Shown here: one piece after another, positions 22,201 to 33,524 of the stretch
Layout: each line of letters opens with the position of its first letter
Position numbering within the stretch: position 1 is the first letter of the stretch
Origin: Watersipora subatra
Taxonomy: Eukaryota > Bryozoa > Gymnolaemata > Cheilostomatida > Watersiporidae
Reading direction: 5' to 3'
Assembly (NCBI RefSeq): GCF_963576615.1
Contig: NC_088711.1
Span: forward strand, 23,654,182 to 23,718,181
Length of the DNA: 64,000 nucleotides
The notes under the pieces: generated by a model
Seen by the model: only the letters and a program-made list of their open reading frames with translations
What the model was told of the DNA's origin: nothing
The model's database searches: none
Position numbers and translations under genes: made by a program

Positions 22201-25200
22201 CGATGAGAGTGTTGCTTAGTAGTGCTAGATTGGTGACAAACTTTCTCAGGCTAGCACTAATTGCCACCTTGGAGAGATTGCTGAGGTTCAACATCATGCT
22301 ATTGTTTAAGTGTAATCATCATGCTAGTAGCCTAGCTGTGAGATAACAAAAGAATATATTTCGATTAGGGCACATTATGAAGCTAAGAATAGAGCTGGCA
22401 CGAGTAGCTCGTCTGGTCTTGACACACCGGGTCAGAGGTGCCCGGGTCGAGCCGCCCGACCCTCGGGTCTTCCTATACAAAGACACGGGTAGGTTTATGG
22501 CTAAACGAGAGCGATTGTATATCGCTTTCTAAGTGCGATTGAAATAGAGTCGCGTAAAGTCCTAGCGTGGAAGGACCAGGTGAAATAAAATAAGGTGACT
22601 CAAGACTACATTTTTACGTCTGCTCAATAGTCGTTGGACTATAGGTTTCACAACGTTTTTCGGCACGAAATAATCAACATGCCGGTGGTCTGGGAGTGCA
22701 TGAAGAAGCCAGTCACGAAAGGGAAATACCAAGTTATTTGTACAATATGCGAAAGCAATTGTTACAAGCTACAAAGAAGGGTCCACCTTAATACTATTGA
22801 GGCATTTACAATGAAGGCATCCTGAAGAACTTAAAAGCGTGTCTAAGAACCTTCAATCCAGCAAATTTATTTTATTTTTAGCTTCTTTCACTAATACCAG
22901 AAGTTTTAGGGAAGTGATGGATCTTTACTTTCTACTATGCTGGGTTATCTATCTCTATATTTGTAAAGTATTTTTTAACTAATCTCTTCTTGTTGATTAT
23001 AATAGCAGTTGAAAATAAAATCTGTGATAAAAACACTAGTCAAATCATGCCATTAATCTATCACCCATTGAATAGCATTGATCCACCAGTGTCTAGCCAT
23101 AAATTGTAGATTGCATCTATAAACCAAGCCACAAAATATGATTGGTGTGATAATGGGTTCTTTTATCTTAGGTTGTTGATGTCACAACATTAGGCTGTAA
23201 TAGAACTATCTGTTAACCTTAAATGAATAAAAAGTTGCGCATGCTGACCCGGTCTGACTCGATCTTGGCCCTCATTGCTGACCCTGAGTCTGGTCCGACC
23301 CTGCATTCCTTGGTTTTGTTCCAGCTCTAGCTAAGAATGCTACTGATTCCACTTCCCTGATCAGATCAAAACTTCACAGGCTCATCATATTTAGTCATGT
23401 TTAGTTCTGCATGATATTAGTCTTTTACCTAGCCAGGGTCTGGCTCTTCGGGTGGGTGGGCTATTTGCCCCCCTTCTCATTTCTCTCTTTTCCCCTTCTC
23501 CCTTCCCACTTCTTCTTAGGAGAAGGGGAAAAGAGAAAAGGGGGATAAGAGAGGGGGACAAAGAAAGCCCTGATGGCTCACGATTTGTGTGCAACATTTC
23601 ATAGCTTTTATAGTTTTAATCTATGGTGGTTATCAGATAATACCACAGAGTCGCTTTGGTTTACTGGATTATGTATCCAATAAGATTTTTATGGGAAAAA
23701 ACATGTGATTTTGTCACCTCCTCATTTGCTCCATTGTAAACAACAATGCAATCAAGCATTAGGTACAATTCAATGACGTAACGTCGTGCTATTTAAGTCT
23801 GGCAGGCTTTTTCCCTATTGGCCAATCTAGGTTTATATATCTATGGGTGTCACATTCTTGTTTTTGTTAGATTCTGTTTCTCTGTAATTTTAATGAAGCC
23901 ATACTTTGCCAACAAAGTTTAAGCCAGTGTTTGACCTACACTGCTTTGGGATACGTTGCTAGAAACATGCAACCCCTTTTTGAGATGCAAATAATTATAT
24001 GATGTTGCTTATACAGATTCGGCAGAAAGAGAACTATTGTGGTCGGATTGCTGTCTCTTGGAGCGACTGGAATGGGGACAGCGTATGCTGTGAATGTTGC
24101 CATGTATATAGTGTTCAGGTGTCTCGCTGCTGTAGCCATCATGGCTGTCTATGATGGCTGCTGCACATTCCGTAAGGAATATAGGATCATCGCTGTCTGG
24201 ACACCTTGGTTACCTTATTTTTTCAATTGTAATGTGATGCATGTTGGCACATGATATTGGGAGCATATCAGCTGCTCTTTGTTAAGATACCGAGTTTTAT
24301 GGATATTCTTATCAGATGCAGTAAACTAATTCTCTAGTTATGCAATTTGTCTAAGGAAAAGTTTGTGCCATTTATTTTTAATTCAACAAGAAAACAACCT
24401 TCACCATAGCTTGAGTACACCTTGTTGGTGACCAGTACGCCTATATTAACTGTCTGGTTATGTTATTTACATAGCCCTCAGTCTAGCTATCTCAGGTCAT
24501 ACTAGCTCCCCTTGCGTCCACACGTGTGATTGATGGAGTAGGTTAAATATGTACTTAATGCTTTAATTAACATATAATAATACATAGACAACTACAAGCT
24601 TTCACTTCTGTTTTATCACGGAAAACAACTTTTTATATTACAGTTATCGAGGTGACAACTCCTCGTCAGAGACCAGTAATTCTCATTGGCCTTGTTTTTT
24701 CATGGGGATCCGGAATTTGTCTCCTTTCCTTATTTGGCTATTTTATTCGCGACTGGAGACTACTGCATATGGCCATCACTATACCAAGCTTTGCATTCTT
24801 CATTATGGCTTTCTTGTGAGTTGTCCTCTCATTGTATCAATTTGTCTTTCCACTTGTTTCAATTTTTCAAGTATTTTTAAATCTTTCTTTCGTGTCTTAC
24901 TTCTCTTTTGTTTTCTCTCTTTTTGCTTTTATCTGCTTTTTCTCCATGATCTTGGAATTATATAAGTCTACCTTCATAAATGCATTGCTATGAGCTAATA
25001 TAGCTGCATGTTGCTTTTAAATAAAAAAAACTTACCGTATGGAATTGTACTTGATTGACTAATTTTGTTAAAAAAACCAATTGAATATAAGCTGACTTCA
25101 TTATAGTCCAATGACATGATTGTCACCGTGTCCGTTCTTGTGTATTGTGTAGCCTGTTTGATGAATCACCCCACTGGCTGTACAGTCAAGGAAAGGCTAA

Positions 25201-28090
25201 GGAAGCCCAAACTATCCTGAAAAAAATAGCTTTCTGGAATGGTTGCTCCCACAATCTAACAGTTAATCTAACAATAAGGGACAATTGTGAACTTACCCCT
25301 GACATTGATGGTCATGAGAAGCTTGGACAAGCATCAAACGAAGAAGTTGGTGACTCGGAGACAAATGAGTGCATGCAGATATTAAAGAACAAAAGATTTC
25401 TGATTGTTCTGGGGATTTGTGCTTTTGGATGGTAAGAAAACAACTCCATTCAAGTACTACAATTTTATCATTATACGCTGGTGCTGAACTTGTATTGTGC
25501 TGGTTAATCTTATTATCTAAAACAGGCAGCGTGTTTACTTTTTTACTGCATTATTGATCATGTTCTGCAATCATTCACTAATGATCTACCTGTGGAGTTG
25601 AATGTCAAAAGTTTCTACAGCACTAAGACTATTTATAGCTTGACAGAGATTGTTAATCACAGGTTGGCGTGTAACATGGGGTACTCAGGCTTGTCGATGG
25701 GCCTTGGCTCCTTGTCTGGAGATATCTACATCATCAACCTGATCGGAGGTGCCACAGAACTAGTGTCCTATTGCATTGCGTTTCTTGTTATACCAGGAGG
25801 TAGAAAGGTCATTTACATCGGTCTCCTGGCAGCTGGTGGAGTTGGTCTTGTAACAGCAGCAATTGTACAAGAGTTCTCACCAAGTAAGATATTATTCTTT
25901 TTAGGTTTTAGTAAAATTTTATTAAATGCGTTAGCATGCCAAAAAAGTGAATAAGTTTTATTACAGGCTACGTGTTTCTGATTATTGTAGGAATGCGACA
26001 AGGATTTAGATATAACCAACAAATATAAAAATAATGTAATATATTAAACATTGAAACAAAAGCATGTAATATTTTTAATAACTTATTTGAATAAATGAGA
26101 CTCTGAGTTTTGTTTTGATATATAATAGATGCAACTTCAAAGCATCAGCTAGTAACTATGATAACATACTTAAGGAAATTAGTCAAAACTTTAGGGCAAT
26201 CTGTTTATTTTTAACATCGCTGTAATTGGTCAATTCTACTTGTCTTTTGTAGTATTTATACAGTTTCATGTACATGCATATTCATCTCTTATTAAGTGAT
26301 AATTCCTAATGTAAATATTTTATTGGCTTTCTGCTTACAACTTACATACTTGAATATTATCCATATAGTTGTATGATTTTAGTTGATGTTAAACATTGAA
26401 TTATATTAAACCTTTGAGTGCCCTTAATGTTATAATAGGAGAGGCATATGTAACTCGAGTAGACCTGTATGTAGGGACACCTGCCGTCAGGTGTCAGTGT
26501 CATACCAACTACTATGTTCTGTGCAGGTTTGGTCTGGCTTGTTATTACGACTACCATGGTTGGTCGGCTGAGTGTAGCCGCAGGCTGGCAAATCATGTAT
26601 CTGTGGTGCATAGAGTTATTCCCGACAACCACGAGGGCTACCATGCTTGAACTCTCACAGTGGTCTGGACACATTGGCAGTGCAGCGGCTCCCTTCATCA
26701 ATGACATGGTAGGAAAAAACATGAAAATTTTTTATTGTCAGTTGTAGGACCTGAACAGGTTTGTTGCGGCAGCAATGCTGCTTGTCCAAAACACAGCTCT
26801 TGCTAGCCTAGCTGCATCGAACCTTTAGATGGTTTTTGCTAAATATGTCAAGTCAAACCTCTACTTATGACGGCTGCAAAACACAAAGTTTTTGACAAAT
26901 GACGCAAAATTTCAGCCACTATTCATTCCATAGCCATATTCCGACATGTGTACTAATTTCTAAAGTAGGATGTCTGAAGGTTCTTGGAATGTTGCAGATT
27001 TATAAATCGGCTCATATCTTTGCCTTCATAAGTCTTTAGTTAAATAGTCTTGCATACTTCCATTTGTGCGTTTTAACTTATGGATACCAAGAAGATTAAT
27101 AATTAAGAAGAATAGTAATGCCAGAAATAATAGATCAAGTATGAGTCAGCATCTTCAGATCTCAACATCTTCAGATCAGCATTTTAAAAACTTCTAAATC
27201 TGGAGAGGAAATATTGTGAGAAAAAAAATTGAAGTGATGCTTAAAAAGTTTGATCGAGTAAAATTGAAAGACTTTTCATGATAACTTGAGATAAAGCGTA
27301 ATAAATATGAAAAACAAAACAATTAAATTTAATTATGTAATTTGTTAGACTAGCCAAGTATATTAGTCCCCACCTTTGCCGAGGCACCATTTCTCTCCTG
27401 TATCTCCTGGTCTCATGTACATGTAAATGTGGAGTGGCTACAAAACATATTAACATTTATCATCATCATAATTATTAGTTTAGCTTTTTTATATACATTT
27501 TATTTTTTATTTAGGATTGGATTTTTTATTTACAAATCTTAATATTGAGTTAGCTCTGTTCATGGAAGGTAATTGAGGCCCTGTGCTACTTTTAAACACA
27601 GTGAGACATACATAAGCGAGAGTTGTCTTGCCTACTTCATCAATCCCAGAGTGCACTGTTAAACCTGTTGTAGACTAAAGTTATAAAGAATCCTAACATC
27701 AGTGGAGCCATTATCGCTCCTGCTGTCTACGGTGCACTGCTCATACTCTCTAGCTTCCTGTCTGCCTTTCTACCAGAGACCAATAATAAACCCCTTCCTG
27801 TTGATATGAAAGAGGCTACAGCCAACATTGGCTCTCCAAGGTAAATGGACAGTCCATTGATATCTTCTGTTAGATAAAACACAGTGATAGGTATAGCTGG
27901 ATAATCTGTCATGGTTTTAGTTTAAACATGGCTATGTGATGCTAAGGTTTGGTAATGACATGGTTGTTCAATGACATGGTTACATAGTGCCATAGTTTAG
28001 TATTGACTATTGGCAGGTCTCTAAGTGGTTATGAGTTACCGTTGATGCAATCATTTTAGGCAGGAAGGTGCGAGTACTACATATCTTTGA
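10234..28090 (+). CDS. SLC22-type organic cation transporter, copy 1 (10 exons)
   Basis: Major facilitator transporter of the SLC22 family, plasma membrane, about 12 membrane segments, likely moving organic ions; substrate unknown. Exons: 10234-10520, 11165-11309, 12606-12709, 24017-24171, 24644-24815, 25153-25431, 25663-25883, 26527-26708, 27674-27840, 28060-28090. All junctions are GT-AG and phases agree. Supporting motifs: an extracellular loop with Cys and NFS/NMT/NTT glycosylation sites (exon 2), FDLVCSN (exon 3), motif A GQILDRFGRKRT across exons 3/4, VTTPRQRP and YFIRDWRLL (exon 5), DESPHWLYSQGK (exon 6), IELFPTTTRAT (exon 8), FLPETNNKPLP (exon 9). The ATG used by copy 2 is GTG here (10348), so I start at the in-frame upstream ATG, giving 580 codons. 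Intron 3 is 11.3 kb through transposon insertion. No stop or frameshift seen; expression is untested. Confidence 0.85.
11292..11915 (+). repeat. 41-bp minisatellite carrying the exon 2 splice donor (copy 1)
   Basis: The unit starts inside exon 2 (agtaccatagtcagtgag) and continues through the donor into the intron (gtgcgttccattacactagc). The first unit is the real junction. About twelve units of period 41 follow, then two or three diverged ones. Most keep GAG|GTGCGT or a close variant. Splicing at a later unit would add a frame ending in CCA TAG. Confidence 0.95.
12012..12069. repeat. 24-bp inverted repeat, 10-nt loop
   Basis: 12012-12035 is the exact reverse complement of 12046-12069. It sits at the left edge of the 36-bp minisatellite and shares its gtgtacac motif in the loop. 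Copy 2 has only the left-arm region (46286-46320). Confidence 0.9.
12070..12545. repeat. 36-bp minisatellite in intron 2, copy 1 only
   Basis: About thirteen units of period 36 (core cacacagtgcgtgtacacac). The period is a multiple of three and lacks stops, so three forward frames and one reverse frame remain open for 178-195 codons; none is likely to be a gene. The equivalent place in copy 2 (about 46310-46350) has no array. Confidence 0.95.
12981..13823. mobile_element. Non-autonomous element with CAGGGGCGGATCTA termini
   Basis: Terminal inverted repeat caggggcggatcta...tagatccgcccctg, flanked by AGGTT at 12976-12980 and 13824-13828. AGGTT is the first five bases of the TTAA MITE, so this element jumped into that MITE's left end. 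A minus-strand frame at 13148-13336 (62 codons, NSFEKVVAQLGMFIGTT) might be a transposase relic, but I do not recognise it. A 5-bp duplication is unusual for hAT, so the superfamily is open. Confidence 0.75.
14334..14513 (-). repeat. Copia 3' LTR
   Basis: 180 bp, nearly identical to 18579-18758. On the minus strand it begins TATTGTAATAATAGC and ends AAACAACA. The unusual TA start is set by the polypurine tract on one side and the AGTTA target duplication on the other. Confidence 0.9.
14514..14522 (-). promoter_or_regulatory. Copia polypurine tract
   Basis: Minus strand GAGTGGGAG immediately before the 3' LTR. This is the expected primer site for plus-strand DNA synthesis. Confidence 0.75.
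14637..18536 (-). pseudogene. Copia gag-pol polyprotein with three in-frame TAA codons
   Basis: One frame of 1300 codons with no frameshift. In order: gag with a CCHC knuckle (CYICGSLQHYQNGC); protease WLIDSGATSHM; pre-integrase HRRLAHVN; integrase with HTDVCGP, RSDGGGEYTSNEF and ERFNRT (DDE residues visible); reverse transcriptase with WVFKAK, QMDVQTPFLNG and the catalytic YVDD (LYGLKQSP between); RNase H with YTDADYASD, TTESEYIAL and KHIDVKYH; end LPRDRFVKFRDMLGLS. TAA stops interrupt at about 16947 (in integrase after FSRHVQI), 15279 (after DPNLY) and 14772 (after KHIDVKYH). The protein is thus disabled although otherwise well kept. Confidence 0.9.
18565..18578 (-). promoter_or_regulatory. 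Copia primer binding site, internal initiator-tRNA-Met type
   Basis: The minus strand immediately inside the 5' LTR is GGTTATGGGCCCAG. This complements the anticodon arm (CTGGGCCCATAACC) of eukaryotic initiator tRNA-Met. Drosophila copia is known to prime from an internal tRNA-iMet fragment rather than the 3' end; this element appears to do the same. Confidence 0.8.
18579..18758 (-). repeat. Copia 5' LTR
   Basis: 180 bp, matching 14334-14513 with about four differences. It directly precedes the primer binding site and gag start in element orientation. Confidence 0.9.
19127..19735. other. Intron 3 sequence shared with copy 2
   Basis: Matches about 47683-48320 of SLC22 copy 2. Non-coding, T-rich. 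Confidence 0.6.
19736..20225. repeat. 30-bp minisatellite with 180-bp higher-order repeat
   Basis: About sixteen units of period 30 (core tttgtgacactcaaagcatc). 19861-20040 and 20041-20220 are near-identical six-unit blocks. The translated decapeptide frame (ILTLLCDTQS) is a by-product of the period. Copy 2 has a single unit at about 48325-48352. Confidence 0.95.
20696..21609. mobile_element. TTAA-flanked MITE, family 2
   Basis: TTAA at 20692-20695 and 21610-21613. Inverted termini start AGCACATAAATTAC and extend about 75 bp (to the tcgaatgagc region). The other arm of the host element reads gttgtttacaatgg at this point, close to the expected unoccupied gttgttaacaatgg. It shares no terminal sequence with family 1. 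No transposase frame. Confidence 0.8.
21809..21877. repeat. 27-bp homopurine/homopyrimidine hairpin
   Basis: 21809-21835 is all C/T and is the exact reverse complement of 21851-21877, with a 15-nt loop. An imperfect equivalent sits in the other arm at about 23468-23544. Such tracts can form hairpins or triplex DNA. Confidence 0.85.
22634..22860 (+). pseudogene. Possible BED-type zinc finger relic
   Basis: Reads NMPVVWECMKKPVTKGKYQV then CTICESN, and after a one-base shift KHPEELK. The spacing VW...C-X2-C...H-P-E resembles the N-terminal BED finger of hAT transposases. It has no ATG, is frameshifted, and no catalytic domain follows. Low-certainty family call. Confidence 0.35.
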
Positions 28091-29235
28091 GCAGTGCTCT
28101 TCAAGAAGGAACAGACGACTTCAAGGGCGGATATACATGCATTTTAAGTTTTTAAAGCCTTCTAAAGATTTTAAGCCTTACTTTTTTGCATTTGCAAGCT
28201 GTGAAAAGCCTGATTTTCCTAAATATTGACTTATTCGTCTGCATAATTAAGCTATAGTCTGCCTATGAGAAGACTAGCTGAAGTCTAATGATTACTATGA
28301 ATCACACAGTCATTTCTTATAACACTTTATACTTTTGTACTAGCTGAATATCCATGGGAAGAACTCTCTAGTATTGCAGTTAGCATCATTTTTAAAGTAG
28401 CTTTATTTGCACTAAAGAGGAGAATATAATATTGACATGATTTGGCAGAATTATTAATATGTTTTTATGGCTAGCAAACTGAATGTTCTTGCTTTCATTT
28501 TTACACTCGTATACAATTTTTGTACTTCTAATATTTTGTATACTATTTTATGATGTATGTGTACATAAAAATTATACAGTTTTATTTTGCTAAATATCGA
28601 TAACAGCTAATCATTGCCTTAGAGCTTATATATTCATAGAACCTTTTAATGGTATGAAAACTGCTACCTAGTAGATTATTCCTACAGTATGCAGAGAGTT
28701 GGGTTTTTGTAACTGACTGCAGAAAGCCTGGATTTTTTACATCTCTCAAGTGATGCTACGTAACAGGTGGTGTTGAGTATTGACCAGTGGCAGCGGTGGT
28801 TATCAGTTACCTAAGAACTGTCAAGTTGAGCACAGCTCATGGTGCAACATCTTGAGCTAATTTCAACTAATTCAAAATTTACTCCTTGGGTTAGAGACTA
28901 AATATTGTTATCCAAGTTTTAATGAGAGTATTTTTTACCACAATGTTTTAGGCACCTTCAAAGTTTTGGTCAATGTTACACATTGGATTTACATTTGCCT
29001 ATAATAAATGGGAAAGAATATGCAGTGGTGGTAATCTACATGTGAGCGTATAGATGTGTGAAAACCAGGTTTTGCACCTGCAGCAGCCGACAAGGTGAAG
29101 GGTAGTGAATAGCAAAAATTATAGCCACAGTTGGGTGCTGAAATGATGACCCCTGTTCATCAGTTTTAATAATTTTTCTGCTGTAATAATGATGTTGCAG
29201 CTGATGATGTTTACAAGTACACTAGATAAAAATTT
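28091..29235. other. Downstream region of SLC22 copy 1
   Basis: Shared with 52668-53580 in order and sequence. Non-coding; likely contains the 3' UTR and intergenic DNA. No polyadenylation site could be chosen with confidence. Confidence 0.5.
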
Positions 29236-29239
29236 ACTG

Positions 29240-30362
29240 GTAATAAAAAAGTTTTTGCGCAAAAATTTACCTTTATTTAACATATAACAACTGTTACCAT
29301 TCTAACTTTCAAACTTCACATCATGAGAAAAGTTTTTTATGTAATTGAAATAAATGAAGAGAGAAAATAAAAAAACTTAAGGTTTCTAAACTTTTTCAAA
29401 CAACTAACTTTCAAACTTTATATCATGAAGAAAAAGTTTCGTGCAGGACAACTAAATTAAAAATAAATATAACAATTGTAAAGGTTTTCAAACCACTGTA
29501 AATTTAAAATTTCGTAACTTTCAAGGACGTGTAAGAAGGTTGTTCAAAAACCGAGTTGTTCTAAATCCGAAACAATTTTTTTCGTTAAAATAAACCTATG
29601 TAAATTATGTAATCCGTTCCAAGGCAAGAAAACAAATTCGGTAAAGTATTTTTTCAACATTTTACACCATAAGCTGTAAAGTATACTGCATACTATAAAT
29701 AGAAATGAGTAGATATAGATCGAGTTTAAATTTAATGAAAGGTTTTCTATTTATGATGATGGAAAAAGAAAACAAAAGTAAACATTTCGTACGTTTGGCT
29801 CGTAAGATATTAAAAACATTTAAGGTTAAGATACAATACTAAAAATGCAAAAAGTGACAATGAAACAGCTAAAAATGCAACAGATCAGTTACATCAAAAA
29901 TCGTCGGAAAAAGAAAGTATAAACAGCAATGGCATGTTTACTTCACATCTTTAAAGGAGAATCCTCCTCCAAAACAATTTAGGGTAACTCGACTGGAGGG
30001 GTTATCTCCTTAGAAAATTTCGTCGGTAGAGGAGACGTTGTCCCAGATGGTTCCTCCCTTTTTGTAAAGAATTTATGCATCGTAAAATGCTTCTCCGTTT
30101 GATAGCGAATGTTCTTATGTGTTTCCCAAGCTTTGTTACTTGCAATGCACATGCTTCAGTTTGGTCGAGAGCTGAATTTATATTCGATCTCCAAGATGAC
30201 CAAATCTCAAAATCTTTGGAGAAAAACCTAAGGCTAAAATAATTAGCATGGATTATGTGGTATATGATAGCACAACTGATCTCTAAGTCGTGGTGGCTCA
30301 GTGGTAGAGCGTATGCATATGAACCTTGTCAATGCATCTGTAGATAGTTCAAATCCATCAGA
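29240..30362. repeat. Interspersed repeat with tRNA-like boxes, copy 1
   Basis: Shares ttatttaacatataacaac, cttcacatcatgagaaaag and downstream A-rich sequence with 46735-47600 and 60520-61735. All three copies end in a tRNA-like segment. Here that is 30288-30360, with box A tggctcagtggtagagcg and box B agttcaaatcc. No coding capacity. Confidence 0.6.
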
Positions 30363-30368
30363 AAACTC

Positions 30369-30625
30369 TGCTCTGACTGCGTTGACCAACGCGGTCAGAG
30401 CTGGCACGAAGTTCGTTTAGATTAAATCTGGCCAATGGCTGTCTGGCGCGGAAGGAGAAGCGACAAAACAGACTGAGCTCATGCAGGACCAAACAGTCAG
30501 CCAGCTTGCACTACTTATGCAACAGCTGATAAAACAGGTCCAGCAGTTCCCAAAGGCTAAAACAAGCCACAATGGCAAAACCACTCCATTGCTGGGGTGG
30601 TACACATGCAGCTTCAAGTTTTGAA
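30369..30625 (+). other. Short hairpin and coding-like relic
   Basis: gctctgactgcgttg / caacgcggtcagagc forms an imperfect hairpin at 30369-30400. One forward frame then reads QTVSQLALLMQQLIKQVQQ, a heptad-like Gln/Leu stretch that could be a decayed retroelement gag. No confirmation possible. Confidence 0.2.
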
Positions 30626-30629
30626 AAAT

Positions 30630-31230
30630 GCGCTATCGCGCATGCTTTCTTTGAATGAATCCATGCAAAGAATAATGCATGGATCCATGAACGCATTCCA
30701 GCATTACTGGATGCATGGACTATTGGGTTTCTGGTAACGCACCATAAAAGTAAATGTTCAGTATATTGCATCGAGAAGTTTGCAATAGGAACACAGTAAC
30801 AGTAAATGTCTACTGCGCGCTAGAAAGTTGTAACACAATGAAAAGTTACTACGTACTGCACTGTGATGATCCAGCGCAGTTCTAATGCGTCACAACCCTG
30901 TGTCACATAACTAACATCAGTATAATACTATCACCACCATAACACCAACACCAGGATACCCTGTGTGCCTATTTGCCTATCTGACATCCCTTCTTTTTTT
31001 AAGAATTGAGCCTGAGCGATGTTTGCTTTGCACAAACCCAGAATCGGGACGAGCCGATTTGCTTTTTAGTTGAAAGATATATTCCCTCTCTAAAGCTAAG
31101 GTGGTCAAGAGTGGATAATCGCTAATTAAACAATCAAACAATCGGTAACTATCTCGGCATTTCGTTAATATACCTACTTCAGATTTATGCCAGTGCAAAA
31201 TATATTGGTCTACGTGTATTATTAAAATGA
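30630..31230. other. No feature recognised
   Basis: Includes a short palindromic cluster atgcatggatccatg near 30680. Otherwise nothing coding or repetitive seen. Confidence 0.4.
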
Positions 31231-31242
31231 CACATTAAACAC

Positions 31243-32375
31243 TAGAGGTGGAACGAGACAGATTTTTTAAGCTCGAGACGAGACTCGAGACACTGTATTG
31301 TAAAAATTCGAGACTCGAGACACGAGACAGTAAAATAATGAGCATTTGGTGATGATTTCACTACACAAGTACTAGCTACTTGATATATATAAAATTAATA
31401 AAACTCTTTTTAAATTGAATTTTCACCTGGTGTAAACGATTTAAATACAACATTTTAATAGTGATATGCATGTAGTTTTTGTAAAAAAAGTGACACAAAC
31501 AGCTCTAAAATACCGAAGTTATATATTCTAAGAATTTTGAGCTTGATTGATCATAATTATTATAAACATATTGCTTTGTACATGTATATTTTACCATCTA
31601 TTGAATAGTTCTTACTTTTTAATGTAATGTGTAATGAAACCGATAGCCGTCGCTCTACAAAGAAATACCGCAACTAAAAGAACCTTGATAACACTTTCAT
31701 TCTTATCGTTTCATTAATGTTAAGTTTTGTTTGTGTATTAGCTGTAGTATGTGAATTATATTTAAATTGTACTCATGAAATTATATTAATTACTGTATAC
31801 ATGCACATGTATATTCTTATATTGAGCTAACAAAACGTCATTGTTAACCGAACACGGACTATGGTCGACACGGCCTTTCGTACGTTTCTCCGTGTCCGGG
31901 CAAGTTTTACCCGCGATTGGCAATATATACGTAAAAGAGGCCCGAATTTTATGAAGGGCAGTTGGTGTTTAGACACGATACGATAAAATACAGACATTTT
32001 ACCCGCAAAATTCTATTTATTAAATTGGATTATCCGAAAAGTAATTAGATACGACCCGGTATCTGTTTTAAGGACACAGAACCGAACTAAAAAATAACAG
32101 GGTCGTTGTCCGGACTACATGATTAGACTCAGTGGCCAACATAATCAGTAGCAACAAGTAGTAACGGACCGGGTATAACTTTAGAGGCAGTTGCCCGCAA
32201 TCCATTACAATATATGGAGTTGTTGCTACCGCAAGAAGCCATGTTCTAACAACCGTGCGCAGGCGCATTAGTTCTATTTCCTGTCTCGAGTTTGGCAATA
32301 GTTAAGTCGAGACGAGACCGATACGAGACGAGACGGGTCGATACTCGAGACGTCTCGTGTCTCGTTCCACCTCTA
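31243..32375. mobile_element. hAT-type MITE with 8-bp target duplication
   Basis: Termini TAGAGGTGGAACGAGAC and the inverse GTCTCGTTCCACCTCTA, flanked by identical TTAAACAC (31235-31242 and 32376-32383). Subterminal DNA is packed with cgagac/gtctcg motifs on both sides. The 8-bp duplication and 1.13-kb size fit a non-autonomous hAT. No transposase frame. Confidence 0.85.
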
Positions 32376-32383
32376 TTAAACAC

Positions 32384-33524
32384 TACTTTTTTGCAAAAAA
32401 GTATTTTAAAAGCTTATCAAAGGCACCAAAAGCGGAAAAAGACATAAATATCGCAAGTTATTTTTATTTTGAAGTGACAATTTTACTTTATGAAATTGTG
32501 TGCTCAATGAGACATTTGCTTTTTTTGAAAAGGGAAGATAACTACAGTAATCACAACATGCCTAAAACGATGACAAGTTTACATGTAGCTGTCTTATAAC
32601 CAAAGCAAATAGAGGTTGTGTAAAAACGTTATTTCTAATCAGATGTGCATCTTATTCATAACTAAACATCTTTAAAAATGTAGGCTGGTGAAATAATTTT
32701 AAAACTTGTGTTCCTTTATCCTCTAAATCTTAGTGTCGGCAGGCATCTTCAACCTTATTTATGCAGAATTTCTTCTTTATCACGTACATTTTATTACATT
32801 TGTTTCTCTGATTTGGTTTACTCAATACGATTAATAACCAGGCGACTAATTTTCCTTGATTACGTACAAGCTAAAACTTGAAAATATGTTCTTAATTGTT
32901 ATCGATGCGTTACTATTTTACGCAATACACGTATATAATATTTTCACATTACCAGAGTTGGATTCGGGGAAGCCAAACAGAAAATAGCACCAAAATAAAT
33001 GATGAGATTTCCACATGTATACGTAAGGTATGTTGCCACAGTTATACCAAGAATTAGCATGAAAACGCTATTGACCATGACTCAGACAACTGATAGCAAA
33101 AGTGGCAGACATTTTTTATGACACGTTCGTGACAAGATTGCAACAGAATAGGTAATAGTAATTGGTCTGCGATTAATGGCCACAGCTGAATGTTACAAGG
33201 TTAGCGCTGCATGTTGAAACAAGTACACCTGTCCTGCATACTGTACTACTTTTTTCGAAAACAAAACCTTTTGGAAGGCAGTGAAACGTGGCTTCAGAAG
33301 CGATTGCCATCTTAGGTAAGTAAGCTTGTTATGGGTAGATATGGAGTACTTATGCTATGCATAATTAATCCGAATCCACCCACAACATCAGTGCTGAATT
33401 TGATTGGTAATCTTATTTTATTTTGACTATGTTCAGTTTATGCACTTCTTTTTAGCTTGTTGGAAATAATTTGATTATTACTGGTTCAGGTAATAATAAA
33501 GGCGTTTAGCTGATGTAAACAATA
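32384..33524. other. Segmental duplication block, copy B (left part)
   Basis: About 32955-33330 aligns with 4505-4860. Lacks the ATG of the weak candidate exon of copy A. No gene called. Confidence 0.55.

Larger units (their letters stand above)
20570..23855. mobile_element. Large inverted-repeat element in intron 3 of copy 1
   Basis: The left arm (20570-20691 then 21614-21976) is an inverted copy of about 23376-23855, arms near 480 bp. The left arm is split by a TTAA MITE. Absent from copy 2, where intron 3 continues directly. The interior has a possible BED zinc-finger relic. Exact ends and target duplication could not be fixed by eye. Confidence 0.75.

Noticed and set aside
22044-22350. 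ORFs at 22056-22346 (plus) and 22094-22297 (minus)
   Set aside because: Overlapping on opposite strands within the large inverted-repeat element, with no recognisable motif.
24686-24965. Overlapping plus-strand ORFs at SLC22 exon 5
   Set aside because: One is exon 5 read in a wrong frame; the other reads through the GTGAGT donor into the intron.
30288-30360. tRNA gene
   Set aside because: Only box A/B-like sequences are visible; I see no convincing acceptor stem or anticodon arm, and the same head recurs in repeats at 47427 and 61564.
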